In this document: in pieces, positions 7,231 through 14,024 of the stretch
Layout of the letters: every line of letters begins with the position of its first letter
Numbering within the stretch: the first letter of the stretch is position 1
Source of the DNA: Treponema sp.
GTDB lineage: Bacteria > Spirochaetota > Spirochaetia > Treponematales > Breznakiellaceae
Length of the DNA: 17,696 nt
Reading direction: 5' to 3'
NCBI GenBank assembly: GCA_031273405.1
Contig: JAISRW010000077.1
Coordinates: 1-17,696, forward strand
Notes under the pieces: generated by a model
Database searches by the model: none
The model's input: the letters and a program-made list of their open reading frames with translations, nothing else
What the model was told of the DNA's origin: nothing
Program-made: the position numbers and the translations under genes

Positions 7231-7749
7231 CTACTTTTTGGATTTGGGACTCAAAACCATAGACATGAACCGGCCTTCCATGGCCGGAGGCTTATCCATG
7301 ACATATTCCCCCTCGATCCTCTGCAAAACATCCTTGAGGACATCCAGGCCGAGCTCGGTATGGGCCAGTTCCCGGCCGCGGAAGCGCACCGTTACCTTGA
7401 CCTTGTTGCCTTCGGCCAAAAATTCCCTGATATGCTTGGATTTAAAATCCAAATCATGCTCGTCAATCTTCGGCTGCATACGGATTTCTTTGAGCTTAAG
7501 CTGTTTTTGCTTCTTCTTGGAATCCCGGACCTTCTTTTCGTTCTCGAATTTGTACTTGCCATAGTCCATTATCTTGACTACCGGGGGAGCCGCCTGGGGG
7601 GCGACTTCCACCAAATCAAGACCCTGTTCTCTGGCGATTTCGATGGCCTGGGCAACAGACATTATCCCCTGCTGCTCCCCCTCGTCCCTGATGAGGCGGA
7701 CTTCCCGCACCCGAATTTGTTCGTTAATCCGCAGATCTTTGTCCGACAA
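7231..7749 (-). CDS. infC: Translation initiation factor IF-3
   Basis: A 172-aa IF-3 with both domains: the N-terminal domain with [16 protein letters not shown] and the linker, then a C-terminal domain with [21 protein letters not shown]-3 binds the 30S subunit and checks the initiation codon. The start is TTG 7749; no ATG, ATT or ATA fits better. AAGGAGGT at 7753-7760 is an excellent ribosome binding site five bases before it. Non-ATG starts are characteristic of infC and usually linked to autoregulation by IF-3. First gene of the six-gene operon. Confidence 0.96.
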   Translation of the reverse strand: MSDKDLRINEQIRVREVRLIRDEGEQQGIMSVAQAIEIAREQGLDLVEVAPQAAPPVVKIMDYGKYKFENEKKVRDSKKKQKQLKLKEIRMQPKIDEHDLDFKSKHIREFLAEGNKVKVTVRFRGRELAHTELGLDVLKDVLQRIEGEYVMDKPPAMEGRFMSMVLSPKSKK

Positions 7750-7770
7750 CTGACCTCCTTGTAAGTTCCA

Positions 7771-7805
7771 CCGGGAACACTATTTCCGGCGAACTATCTT
7801 CCCGG
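7771..7805 (-). promoter_or_regulatory. Leader hairpin of the infC operon
   Basis: CCGGGAA at 7771-7777 and TTCCCGG at 7799-7805 are perfectly complementary, inside the roughly 80-nt leader between the promoter and the infC Shine-Dalgarno. A feedback site for L20 or IF-3 is possible from knowledge of this operon, but the sequence alone does not show a known L20 motif. Confidence 0.4.
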
Positions 7806-7837
7806 CCAAACGGGGCGTGGTCCGGAGAGTTTATATC

Positions 7838-7866
7838 ATTATATCAAAGTGATGTGAGAATGTCTA
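7838..7866 (-). promoter_or_regulatory. Sigma-70 promoter of the infC-rpmI-rplT operon
   Basis: Reading the minus strand, TAGACA (complement of 7861-7866), a 17-bp spacer and TATAAT (complement of 7838-7843). Transcription should begin near 7831, giving an 80-nt leader before the TTG of infC. Confidence 0.75.
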
Positions 7867-7873
7867 TAGGACA

Positions 7874-7913
7874 GTGCCCCCTTTGTGAGGGACCCTGTGG
7901 GTCCCCAAGCACT
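7874..7913 (+). mobile_element. Internal fragment of the GTAACTACTCAGG MITE
   Basis: The segment CCCTTTGTGAGGGACCCTGT and the following GGGTCCCCAAGCACT match the interior of the MITE copies at 14635 and 17118. Both terminal repeats are missing. The match stops at CACT, where a CTAG-type element begins. Confidence 0.65.
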
Positions 7914-7950
7914 AGCAGCCTGTTGCACTTGTGGTTTTCGTGGTTAACTA
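7912..7950 (+). repeat. Fragment of a CTAG-bounded palindromic element
   Basis: CTAGCAGCCTGTTGCACTTG at 7912-7931 is nearly the reverse complement of the terminal CAAGTGCAACAGGCTCCTAG seen at 11365-11384. It is followed by the near-palindrome CGTGGTTAACTACG. The other terminus is not found, so this is a solo end. Confidence 0.6.
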
Positions 7951-7957
7951 CGGATGG

Positions 7958-8226
7958 ATTAATCCCCTTCCGAACCCCGGTAATTCCTCTCGGAGCAGAA
8001 TTAATCCCCTTCCGAACCCCGATAATTCCTCTCGGAGTAGAATTAATCCGGTTCCGAACCCCGATAATTCCCCTCGGAGCAGAATTAATCCACTTCCGAA
8101 CCCCGGTAATTCCTCCCGGAGCAGAATTAATCCCCTTCCGAACCCCGGTAATTCCTCTCGGAGCAGAATTAATCCGGTTCCGAACCCCGATAATTCCTCT
8201 CGGAGCAGAATTAATCCGGTTCCGGG
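7958..8226. repeat. 42-bp tandem repeat, six full copies plus a partial
   Basis: Units start at 7958, 8000, 8042, 8084, 8126 and 8168, with a partial seventh at 8210. Each begins ATTAATCC and contains CCGAACCCCG, then the TAATTCC segment and CTCGGAGCAGA. Variation is concentrated at two positions (CCCCTT, CCGGTT or CCACTT; GGTAA or GATAA). Because 42 is a multiple of three, long ORFs appear on both strands, but they have no ribosome binding site and are artefacts. Downstream, 8227-8337 has only a small hairpin (GCGCTT/AAGCGC) and no gene. The array lies between the divergent infC and MBL promoters. Confidence 0.9.
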
Positions 8227-8337
8227 TCGGATTCACGCGCTTTTAAGCGGTAAGCGCAGGGTTGAATTCCCGTGCGGTCCGTTACAGAGTGTGTACTAAC
8301 CTGATTTATAGGCCCTTGCCCGGCTTGGCCTTGGGAG

Positions 8338-8366
8338 TTGTATTTTATCGAAAGCTATTGTATCAC
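8338..8366 (+). promoter_or_regulatory. Candidate promoter for the MBL gene
   Basis: TTGTAT at 8338-8343, a 17-bp spacer and TATCAC at 8361-8366, six bases before the ATG at 8373. Both hexamers are weak matches; the identical six-base gap to the ATG seen at four other genes is the main support. Confidence 0.4.
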
Positions 8367-8372
8367 TAAACC

Positions 8373-9269
8373 ATGGAAGCAAGGGAAGGAAAAAGCCGCT
8401 GGTATAAAGAGGGCGGCGCTCTTTTGGAAGAGATTGACAGGTCTCGGCCCGGTTTCGGGGCGGCCCATATCTGGTTTATGGGGCAGCACGGCTTTGTTGT
8501 CAGCCTTGGGGGTATGGTTTTTTATATCGACGTGATCCTCAACGCCCTGCCCGGCGAAGACGGTATTGAACGCCGGGTTTACCCGCCGCCTTTTAAGCCT
8601 GAGGAAACGGGGCGGGCTGATTATGTTCTGTGCACCCACAATCACATCGATCACCTGAATCTGGAGAGCCTCCTCCCCATAGCCGGGGCAAATCCCCGAA
8701 CCCGTTTCATCGTCCCCCGGCCCTGGCGGCACATCCTTACCGGCGCCGGCATAGACGGCGGCCGGGTTCTTGGCGCCCGGGAAGGGGAAGAAATCCGCCT
8801 CGGGGAAGCCGGCTTTGGCGAACTTTCCCTGATTCCTGTGGCGGCCGCCCATACCCTCTGCAACGAAGGCAAGCCGGAAAGGGACGAGAACGGGGACTGC
8901 CCTTCCCTGGGCTATGTGCTCAAGGGGAACGGCCTTACCGTGTACCATCCGGGGGATACCTGGGCTGTCCCCGGTCTGATTGCCTCGCTCAAAGCCCTGG
9001 GCCCCCTGGATATTGCCTTTCTTCCCATCAACGGAAGCGACTGGGAAAGAAGCGCCGCCGATATCATAGGCAACATGAACGCCCTGGACGCCGTAAAGCT
9101 GGCACGGGAAGCGCCGGTTGACCTGGTGATTCCTTCCCACTACGATATGATGGCCAATAACAGCGAAAACCCCGCCCTGTTTGCCGGCTATATGTACAAA
9201 CTCTGTCCCGAAAAGCGCTTCCATATTTCGGCCCTGGGGGAGCGGTTTATATACGCCAAAAACGGGTAA
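8373..9269 (+). CDS. UlaG-like metallo-beta-lactamase-fold hydrolase
   Basis: A 298-aa cytoplasmic protein with the metallo-beta-lactamase metal-binding series: THNHIDHLN (His89, His91, Asp93, His94), His160 in VAAAHTLCNEG, Asp195 in YHPGDTW and a His in VIPSHYDMMANN. The arrangement and the WFMGQHGFVVSLGGMVFYID N-terminus match the UlaG-like branch, which includes L-ascorbate-6-phosphate lactonase and uncharacterised hydrolases; the substrate cannot be assigned, and no ula genes are nearby. Two metals are expected. No Shine-Dalgarno precedes the ATG. Its stop lies 21 bp from that of the convergent HD-domain gene. Confidence 0.87.
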   Translation: MEAREGKSRWYKEGGALLEEIDRSRPGFGAAHIWFMGQHGFVVSLGGMVFYIDVILNALPGEDGIERRVYPPPFKPEETGRADYVLCTHNHIDHLNLESLLPIAGANPRTRFIVPRPWRHILTGAGIDGGRVLGAREGEEIRLGEAGFGELSLIPVAAAHTLCNEGKPERDENGDCPSLGYVLKGNGLTVYHPGDTWAVPGLIASLKALGPLDIAFLPINGSDWERSAADIIGNMNALDAVKLAREAPVDLVIPSHYDMMANNSENPALFAGYMYKLCPEKRFHISALGERFIYAKNG

Positions 9270-9290
9270 ACCAGGGGGGCCGGATAATCC

Positions 9291-10106
9291 CTACAGATAG
9301 CGCTTGGGCGCCTTGCCTTGCACCATGGCGTAGAGCTCGATGTGGGGCTTGGCGGTGCTGGCGGCGATTTTTCCCAGGAGCACTTCTTCTACCTGGAAGA
9401 GGCCTATTTCGCTGGACATGGCCACTTCGATCCGTATGGGCTGTTCCGAACCCGCGTAAAAACGGACCCCCTCGATGGAATTGGCCGAATACTGGTGGAT
9501 GTCTCCGGCCCGGGGGCTGCCGCCCAGGGCGATGGGGATCCGGGCCCGGCCCTTGGTCATGTCGCAGCCGTCGGCTATCTGTACGACCCCCGCTTCCAGG
9601 GAATGAATGGTCCTTGTTCCCATGTGGCCCGAAATGCCTTCCAGGACCAGGGAACGGATTATGACCCTTTTTTGCACGTTCTCGGGGTAAAGGCGTTCCA
9701 AAAGCCTGCTTATTACCGGCAAGGCAAGGTATATGCTGTGGAGTTCGTGATCCTGCCGGCCAACGCTCATGCCCAGATCGTGGAGCATGGCGGCAAAAAG
9801 CACCGCCATAAGACTCTCTTCAAAGTTTCCGGATTCTTCCTTTTCCAGGCTGGTCTTGATTCCGGCCTTCCTGAGGAGATCCATCATGATCAGGGCGTTG
9901 AGGGCCACGGTCCTCATGTGGACAGGGCCGTGATCGTTATAGCCCAGGCGCAGGATGGATACCGTGTTGGCGTATTCCTGGGTAGCCTGGATTTCCTCGT
10001 CTTCCATAATGAGTTTGGCCGCTTCCAGGGCTTTCCCCGAAAGCTTAAAGGCCGAGAGGTTTTCGACGATCTTATTATCCATAGAAATTTCTTTTGGAGA
10101 TCTCAT
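9291..10106 (-). CDS. HD-domain (HDIG-type) phosphohydrolase
   Basis: About 271 aa. A metal-dependent HD domain is shown by HGPVHMRTVALNALIMMDLL, AAMLHDLGMSVGRQDHE, ISGHMGTRTIHSLE and VQIADGCDMTKGRAR, giving the H...HD...H...D series. The C-terminal about 80 residues are a separate alpha/beta region of unknown role. The enzymes of this superfamily hydrolyse phosphate monoesters or nucleotides; this one is not HD-GYP. The frame is open further upstream to 10589, but that overlaps the divergent VWA gene. ATG 10106 lies about 4 nt after the expected transcription start, and an internal ATG at 10082 (MDNKIVENL) is the alternative. No good ribosome binding site precedes either. Confidence 0.85.
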   Translation of the reverse strand: MRSPKEISMDNKIVENLSAFKLSGKALEAAKLIMEDEEIQATQEYANTVSILRLGYNDHGPVHMRTVALNALIMMDLLRKAGIKTSLEKEESGNFEESLMAVLFAAMLHDLGMSVGRQDHELHSIYLALPVISRLLERLYPENVQKRVIIRSLVLEGISGHMGTRTIHSLEAGVVQIADGCDMTKGRARIPIALGGSPRAGDIHQYSANSIEGVRFYAGSEQPIRIEVAMSSEIGLFQVEEVLLGKIAASTAKPHIELYAMVQGKAPKRYL

Positions 10107-10116
10107 AACTATTTGA

Positions 10117-10171
10117 ACTATAATCATTTTTTTCGATAATTCAAACCGATAATTCAAACCGATAATTAAAC
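10117..10171. promoter_or_regulatory. Divergent promoter region with 13-bp direct repeats
   Basis: Three direct copies of CGATAATTCAAAC (10134-10146, 10147-10159 and a shortened 10160-10171). On the minus strand they supply TTGAAT (complement of 10139-10144), 16 bp from TATAGT (complement of 10117-10122), a good promoter for the HD gene. On the plus strand the last copy supplies GATAAT at 10161-10166, six bases before the VWA start codon. The repeats could also be an operator bound by a regulator. Confidence 0.6.
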
Positions 10172-10172
10172 T

Positions 10173-11300
10173 ATGAAGAAAAAGTATCTTGTTCTGTTTA
10201 TTCTCCTGTTTATTTTTTTCGTTTTTTGCCGGGACGGCGTTATATATGCCCAGGATCTTCTTGTAAGCAGCGAAGATCTCCGTATAGAGCAGACGGGCGA
10301 TACCGGTTTCCATCTTTATATACGGAAGAAACCGGGGATCGCTTCGGTGCTTCTCACCGAGTCTACCCGCGACCCGAAGCTGCGGGCGGACAACTACGCC
10401 TACCGGACTCCCGAACGGAACGCCATAAACGGCGACGAAATCCGCCTGCTCAACGGCGTTCCCCTTAGCAGGGAAAGCGGGATATGGTCTCTCATCGATT
10501 CGACTCCCGAACCCCACGGCGAACTGGGAGCAGCTTTTCATATCTATATCCCCTGGATCATCTATTACGGCTATGAAAACACCCGGCACGGCGAAGTGTA
10601 CGTGACCGATGGAACCTATCTCAACATACGGGCTTTTTCGCTGCCCTACGGCGATTACCGGGGGAGATTCAGGGATAATCCCTTTATCCTCAAGGTGACC
10701 CAGAAAGCGCCGGAAGACTCTCCCCGGAAGGATTACCTCAAGGCTGCCGAGGAGGCCTTTAAGGAGATCGCCGAATCCGGTAAGGGTGATTTAATCTATT
10801 CCGCCGGCCCGGAGGATTTGGTCGAAAAAATCAGAACGATTCTGGAACACGAGAAGGGGAAAAACGTGGATATTGTCCTCTGCCTGGATACCACCAACAG
10901 CATGAAAAACGATATTGACGCGGTGAGGAGCAAGCTGATTCCCATGCTGTCGGATATTATCGCTGATTTTTCCGGTTTCCGCATAGGCATGGTGCTCTAC
11001 AAAGATTACTACGATGAATACCTCAACACGGTTATCCCTTTTACCGGGGATTTTGGGGTCTTCCAAAAGAACCTTAACGCCATCCAGGTGAGGGGAGGGG
11101 GGGATATACCCGAAGCGGTCCACGAAGCCCTCTATGAGGGGGCCTTGAAATTCGCCTGGGCAGCCGAAAGCCGGCTCATGATACTCATCGGAGACGCCCC
11201 TCCCCACCCCAGGCAGCGGGGTACAATTTCCAAAACCATGGTGGATGAGGAAGTGGCGAAAAAAGACATCAAGGTACACGCCGTTATTCTTCCTAACTAG
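10173..11300 (+). CDS. Exported von Willebrand factor type A domain protein
   Basis: A 375-aa protein. Residues 1-27 are a signal peptide (MKKKY, then a hydrophobic LVLFILLFIFFVFC run and a cleavage site around YAQ). A Cys at residue 20 lies in a poor lipobox, so export by signal peptidase I is preferred. Residues about 30-225 are a beta-rich domain of unknown family. A VWA domain occupies about 227-375: VDIVLCLDTTNSM carries the DxTxS metal site, followed by FRIGMVLYKDYYD, the GGGDIPEAVHEAL loop with its conserved Asp, and LMILIGDAPPHP. VWA domains bind metal-dependently to protein partners, so an adhesive or scaffolding role in the periplasm or on the surface is likely. No Shine-Dalgarno. 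Its TAG stop lies in a CTAG that abuts a palindromic element. Confidence 0.85.
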   Translation: MKKKYLVLFILLFIFFVFCRDGVIYAQDLLVSSEDLRIEQTGDTGFHLYIRKKPGIASVLLTESTRDPKLRADNYAYRTPERNAINGDEIRLLNGVPLSRESGIWSLIDSTPEPHGELGAAFHIYIPWIIYYGYENTRHGEVYVTDGTYLNIRAFSLPYGDYRGRFRDNPFILKVTQKAPEDSPRKDYLKAAEEAFKEIAESGKGDLIYSAGPEDLVEKIRTILEHEKGKNVDIVLCLDTTNSMKNDIDAVRSKLIPMLSDIIADFSGFRIGMVLYKDYYDEYLNTVIPFTGDFGVFQKNLNAIQVRGGGDIPEAVHEALYEGALKFAWAAESRLMILIGDAPPHPRQRGTISKTMVDEEVAKKDIKVHAVILPN

Positions 11301-11384
11301 CAGCCGCTGACCTTCGGTCCGATTGCTCGGGATTTTTTGCATGAATGAATATGCAAAAAATCCCCAAGTGCAACAGGCTCCTAG
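11297..11384 (+). mobile_element. CTAG-bounded palindromic element 1
   Basis: Bounded by CTAG at 11297-11300 and 11381-11384. It contains a perfect 14-bp inverted repeat (GGGATTTTTTGCAT at 11329-11342, 8-nt loop, ATGCAAAAAATCCC at 11351-11364) and ends CAAGTGCAACAGGCTCCTAG. The left end, CTAGCAGCC, is the approximate inverse of the right end GGCTCCTAG. The hairpin may also end transcription of the VWA gene. Confidence 0.65.
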
Positions 11385-11535
11385 CAGTTTGTTGCGCTTC
11401 GCGCATAAAACCTCCAAAAATCGCCTACAAGGCGATTTTTTACCCTGCAAACTGCGTAGGGAGCCCATTTATCGTGGTTTTTATGGTTTTCCCAAAGGAA
11501 AACCATAAAAACCTACAAGTACAACAGGCTCCTAG
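11381..11535 (+). mobile_element. CTAG-bounded palindromic element 2
   Basis: Shares CTAG 11381-11384 with element 1 and ends at CTAG 11532-11535. The left end CTAGCAGTTTGTTGCGCTT is an imperfect inverse of the right end CAAGTACAACAGGCTCCTAG at 11516-11535. It contains two perfect hairpins: AAAAATCGCC/GGCGATTTTT (11416-11440) and a 17-bp arm pair at 11476-11492 and 11497-11513 with a CAAA loop. The lrgB stop codon is the CTA of the final CTAG. Confidence 0.65.
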
Positions 11536-12221
11536 ATCAGCGCGTAGAAAAAAGTTCCCAGGATCACCGTGACGATTCCGCACAGGCCGATGGCAAGGCT
11601 GCTCATGGCCCCTTCGGTCTCTCCGATTTCCAGGGCCCTGGCGGTGCCGCCGACATGGCTGCACGCCCCTATGCCCAGGCCCGCAGCGATGGGGTTTTTG
11701 AGGCGGAAAAGTTTTATCATCCCCGGGGAGAGGAGGCTCCCCAGCAGGCCGGTGAATACCACCGCCGCGGCAGTTACCGGCGGGATGCCCCCCTGCTCCG
11801 CCGCGATGGTTACCGCGATAGGGGTCGTCACCGACTTGGGGAGCAGCGACCTGGTCAGGGCGTCGTCAAGGCGGAAGATCCCGCAGAGGGCCCAGACGCT
11901 GAGCATGGAGGCGGCTGAACCGGCAACGCATCCTGAAAGGATGGGCAGCCAGTGTTTTTTGAGCGTCTCAAGCCGGGAATAGATCGAGATCCCCAGGCAC
12001 GCGGTGGCGGGAGTCAGGAGCATATCGATAAATACGCCGCCGCGATAGTAGTGTTCGTAGGGGATCTTAAACACCAGCAGCACGGCGATTATCAAAACCA
12101 CGGCGATAAGCAGGGGGTTGCAGATCGTCAGGCGAGTTTTCTTTTGCGCCGCCCAGCCTATGCAGAAAGCGGCGGCGCTGAGGGCTATCCCGAAAAAGGG
12201 GGAGTTATAGAGTGCTTCCAT
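11532..12221 (-). CDS. lrgB: LrgB/CidB family membrane protein
   Basis: A 229-aa integral membrane protein with about seven hydrophobic segments and the family blocks LLTPATACLGISIYS, LLPKSVTTPIAVTIAAE and the C-terminal GIGACSHVGGTARALEIGETEGAMSSL. LrgB works with LrgA in modulating murein hydrolase activity and cell death, or in export of small metabolites such as pyruvate or glycolate in other bacteria. It starts at ATG 12221 (GGAG about nine bases upstream), overlapping the end of lrgA by 17 nt, so the pair is translationally coupled. The stop codon coincides with a CTAG repeat boundary. Confidence 0.93.
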   Translation of the reverse strand: MEALYNSPFFGIALSAAAFCIGWAAQKKTRLTICNPLLIAVVLIIAVLLVFKIPYEHYYRGGVFIDMLLTPATACLGISIYSRLETLKKHWLPILSGCVAGSAASMLSVWALCGIFRLDDALTRSLLPKSVTTPIAVTIAAEQGGIPPVTAAAVVFTGLLGSLLSPGMIKLFRLKNPIAAGLGIGACSHVGGTARALEIGETEGAMSSLAIGLCGIVTVILGTFFYALI

Positions 12222-12633
12222 TCCGGGTTTCTCCGCCGCGGGTTTCTCCGTCCCGGGCTTTTCCCGCCGGGGGAGGACCCGAAAAGGCTCGGGTCAGTTT
12301 AAAAACAACGCTTACCGTCAGGGCGGTAACGCCGAAGGTGATAACCATCGAAACGGAACAGATCAGAATCAGCGCGAAGGCGTAACGCCCTACCAGATCG
12401 AGGTAGTTTATCACGTTGACGCTGGCGGGGATAAGAAAAAAAGCCATGTTGGAAAGCAAAAAGCCGGAAATCTCCTTGATATGCTCCAGCCTCAAAAGAC
12501 CGGTCAAAAGCAGGCAGAGGACCAGGCCCAGGGCTATGATGCTTGCCGGAAAAGCAAAGGGTAAAAAACCGGCGATGATCCGGCCCAGCCAGCAGAGGGT
12601 AAAAATGACGCCGGTTTGCAGTATTATTTTCAT
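12205..12633 (-). CDS. lrgA: LrgA/CidA family membrane protein
   Basis: About 142 aa with four hydrophobic segments: KIILQTGVIFTLCWLGRII, PASIIALGLVLCLLLTGLL, GFLLSNMAFFLIPASVNVI and YAFALILICSVSMVITFGV. This is the holin-like LrgA/CidA family, partner of LrgB. The C-terminus is a hydrophilic tail with a GETRGGETRNG repeat. ATG 12633 is chosen, with GGAG about eleven bases upstream. A longer frame starting with TTG 12678 is rejected because that TTG begins the TTGACA -35 box and the family starts at MKIIL. It is divergent from pyrE with about 135 bp between the starts. Confidence 0.9.
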   Translation of the reverse strand: MKIILQTGVIFTLCWLGRIIAGFLPFAFPASIIALGLVLCLLLTGLLRLEHIKEISGFLLSNMAFFLIPASVNVINYLDLVGRYAFALILICSVSMVITFGVTALTVSVVFKLTRAFSGPPPAGKARDGETRGGETRNGSTL

Positions 12634-12649
12634 ATAACTGACTGCTCCA

Positions 12650-12678
12650 TATATCTCAAAATACTCTGCCTTTGTCAA
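12650..12678 (-). promoter_or_regulatory. Candidate lrgAB promoter
   Basis: A consensus TTGACA (complement of 12673-12678), a 17-bp spacer and a weak GATATA (complement of 12650-12655); TATATG at 19-bp spacing is the alternative -10. The -35 is strong, the -10 poor. Confidence 0.45.
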
Positions 12679-12733
12679 TCGCCGCTGAAACCCCGCCGCT
12701 TAAAATCATCCGCCAAAAACCGCCGCCCGCATC

Positions 12734-12763
12734 TACCCAAACTCCACTCGTTTAGGGTATGCT
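12734..12763 (+). promoter_or_regulatory. Candidate pyrE promoter
   Basis: TATGCT at 12758-12763 ends six bases before the pyrE ATG (12770). The -35 (TACCCA near 12734) is a poor match. No Shine-Dalgarno is present, so a leaderless transcript is predicted. Confidence 0.35.
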
Positions 12764-12769
12764 TCCCCT

Positions 12770-13426
12770 ATGAAGGAACCCCTTGTTCTATTGAAAGAAT
12801 CCGCCGCCATGCTGGAGGGGCATTTCCTCCTCAGCTCCGGGCGGCACTCGGACCGGTATTTCCAGTGCGCCCGCCTCCTGCAATACCCCGACAGGGCAGC
12901 CGAAGCCTTGGCGGAAGTGGCCGGACGGATCAGGGCCGACATGGAGGCGGGAAAAATCAAAATCGACGCGGTGGCGGGCCCTGCCCTGGGGGGCATCATC
13001 GTGGCCTACGAATTGGGGAGGCAGTTGGGGCTGCCCGCTTTTTTTACAGAACGGGACGATACGGGGGCCATGTCCCTGCGCCGGGGCTTTGAGGTCCAAC
13101 CGGGGCAGAACATCCTGATTTCCGAGGACGTGGTCACCACGGGCAAATCCTCGGAGGAGACCGCCAGGGTCCTGGAAGCCGCCGGCGCGAAAATCGCCGC
13201 CCTAGCCTGCCTGGTAAACCGCCTGCCGCCGGGGGCTGAGCTTTCGCGGCCCCTTTACGCCGCCTGCAAGGTGGACGTGTCCGACTGGGAGGCGGAGGAC
13301 TGCGAGCTCTGTAAACAAGGCATCCCCGCGGTCAAACCAGGGTCGCGGAAAACCGAGCCCTCCCAAAGCCCCGGAAGTCCGAAAGCGGGCGCCTCTGGGG
13401 AAAAAATCTTCCCTCACTGCGGGTGA
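12770..13426 (+). CDS. pyrE: Orotate phosphoribosyltransferase
   Basis: A 218-aa protein. It carries the PRPP-binding signature ILISEDVVTTGKSS at 115-128, an N-terminal FLLSSGRHSDRYFQCARLLQ substrate region, and DAVAGPALGGIIVAYELGRQ. It converts orotate and PRPP to OMP in pyrimidine synthesis. The usual C-terminus (CELCKQGIPAVKPGSRK) is followed by about 24 extra Ser/Pro-rich residues, which look like a read-through tail rather than a domain. Its end faces the flgN gene, with a weak GGTGAA/TTCACC hairpin around 13422-13438 overlapping the stop and no clear T tract. Confidence 0.93.
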   Translation: MKEPLVLLKESAAMLEGHFLLSSGRHSDRYFQCARLLQYPDRAAEALAEVAGRIRADMEAGKIKIDAVAGPALGGIIVAYELGRQLGLPAFFTERDDTGAMSLRRGFEVQPGQNILISEDVVTTGKSSEETARVLEAAGAKIAALACLVNRLPPGAELSRPLYAACKVDVSDWEAEDCELCKQGIPAVKPGSRKTEPSQSPGSPKAGASGEKIFPHCG

Positions 13427-13476
13427 AGGTGTTTCACCGGTGCGGGTGAAATCTCTCCTCCCCCCTTACCTATTCC

Positions 13477-14016
13477 CTACCCCTTGATATCTATCCTGCC
13501 GCCGGTTCCGGCGTTTGAATAAGCGGGCTGGCGGCGGAGATAGGGATTGGAACGGAGGCTCTTTATCTCGTCCCGGAGCTCGGCCATCCTCCGGGAAAGG
13601 AGTTCTTTGTTGCGTTCCGACCTGGCCACCGCCTCGGATCTAAGGCCTTCCAGGGCCGCTTTGAGGTCCGGCACCTCGTCGCCGGGCGCCTTGCCGGAGC
13701 CCGGAGGGGCTTTGAGCCGGGCCGCATGGTACATATCCTCCAGGGGGTCGATAACCTTCTGGATGGCATGTATATCCGTCACTATCTTTTCTTCAAGCTC
13801 TACATGCCCCATGAGATCGTCGGCGGAACCCTGCTCGATGACGTCTTTCTGTTTATCCAGCAGTTCCAGGTATGCCCGGAACCGGTCCCGCTGGGCTTTG
13901 AGGAGTTCTTTGAAACGCTTGAGCACGGCCGTCCGCTGGCCCAGCTCGCCGGGAGAAAGATCCTCCTTCGCCGTAAAAGACGCGGGCTTTATCGATTCTG
14001 CTCCTGATGCGGTCAT
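13477..14016 (-). CDS. flgN: FlgN-like flagellar export chaperone
   Basis: A 179-aa mostly helical protein. The core KELLKAQRDRFRAYLELLDKQ, the GHVELEEKIVTDIHAIQKVIDPLE block and the C-terminal NKELLSRRMAELRDEIKSLR followed by NPYLRRQPAYSNAGTGG match the FlgN pattern of a long helical N-terminal half and a short tail. FlgN escorts hook-filament junction proteins FlgK and FlgL to the export gate. AGGAAGG precedes ATG 14016, and it follows fliS by eight bases in one operon. Assigned from helical pattern and context rather than strict signature; sequence conservation in this family is low. Confidence 0.75.
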   Translation of the reverse strand: MTASGAESIKPASFTAKEDLSPGELGQRTAVLKRFKELLKAQRDRFRAYLELLDKQKDVIEQGSADDLMGHVELEEKIVTDIHAIQKVIDPLEDMYHAARLKAPPGSGKAPGDEVPDLKAALEGLRSEAVARSERNKELLSRRMAELRDEIKSLRSNPYLRRQPAYSNAGTGGRIDIKG

Positions 14017-14024
14017 TTTCCTTC

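Noticed and set aside
7069..7764. 231-aa + strand ORF across infC and rpmI
   Set aside because: Shadow of two certain ribosomal-operon genes on the minus strand.
7958..8226. CRISPR array
   Set aside because: Units abut without unique spacers, and no cas genes are near.
7844..8299. Repetitive ORFs on both strands through the 42-bp array
   Set aside because: They are open only because the unit length is a multiple of three; no ribosome site, and both strands give equally repetitive peptides.
8227..8337. Riboswitch or small RNA upstream of the MBL gene
   Set aside because: Only one small hairpin is visible and no known riboswitch core; the predicted promoter also lies downstream of it.
10107..10589. 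N-terminal extension of the HD protein to 10589
   Set aside because: It overlaps the well-supported VWA gene on the other strand and the shared promoter region.
12634..12678. Longer LrgA start at TTG 12678
   Set aside because: That TTG is part of a perfect TTGACA -35 box, and the extra residues do not match the family.
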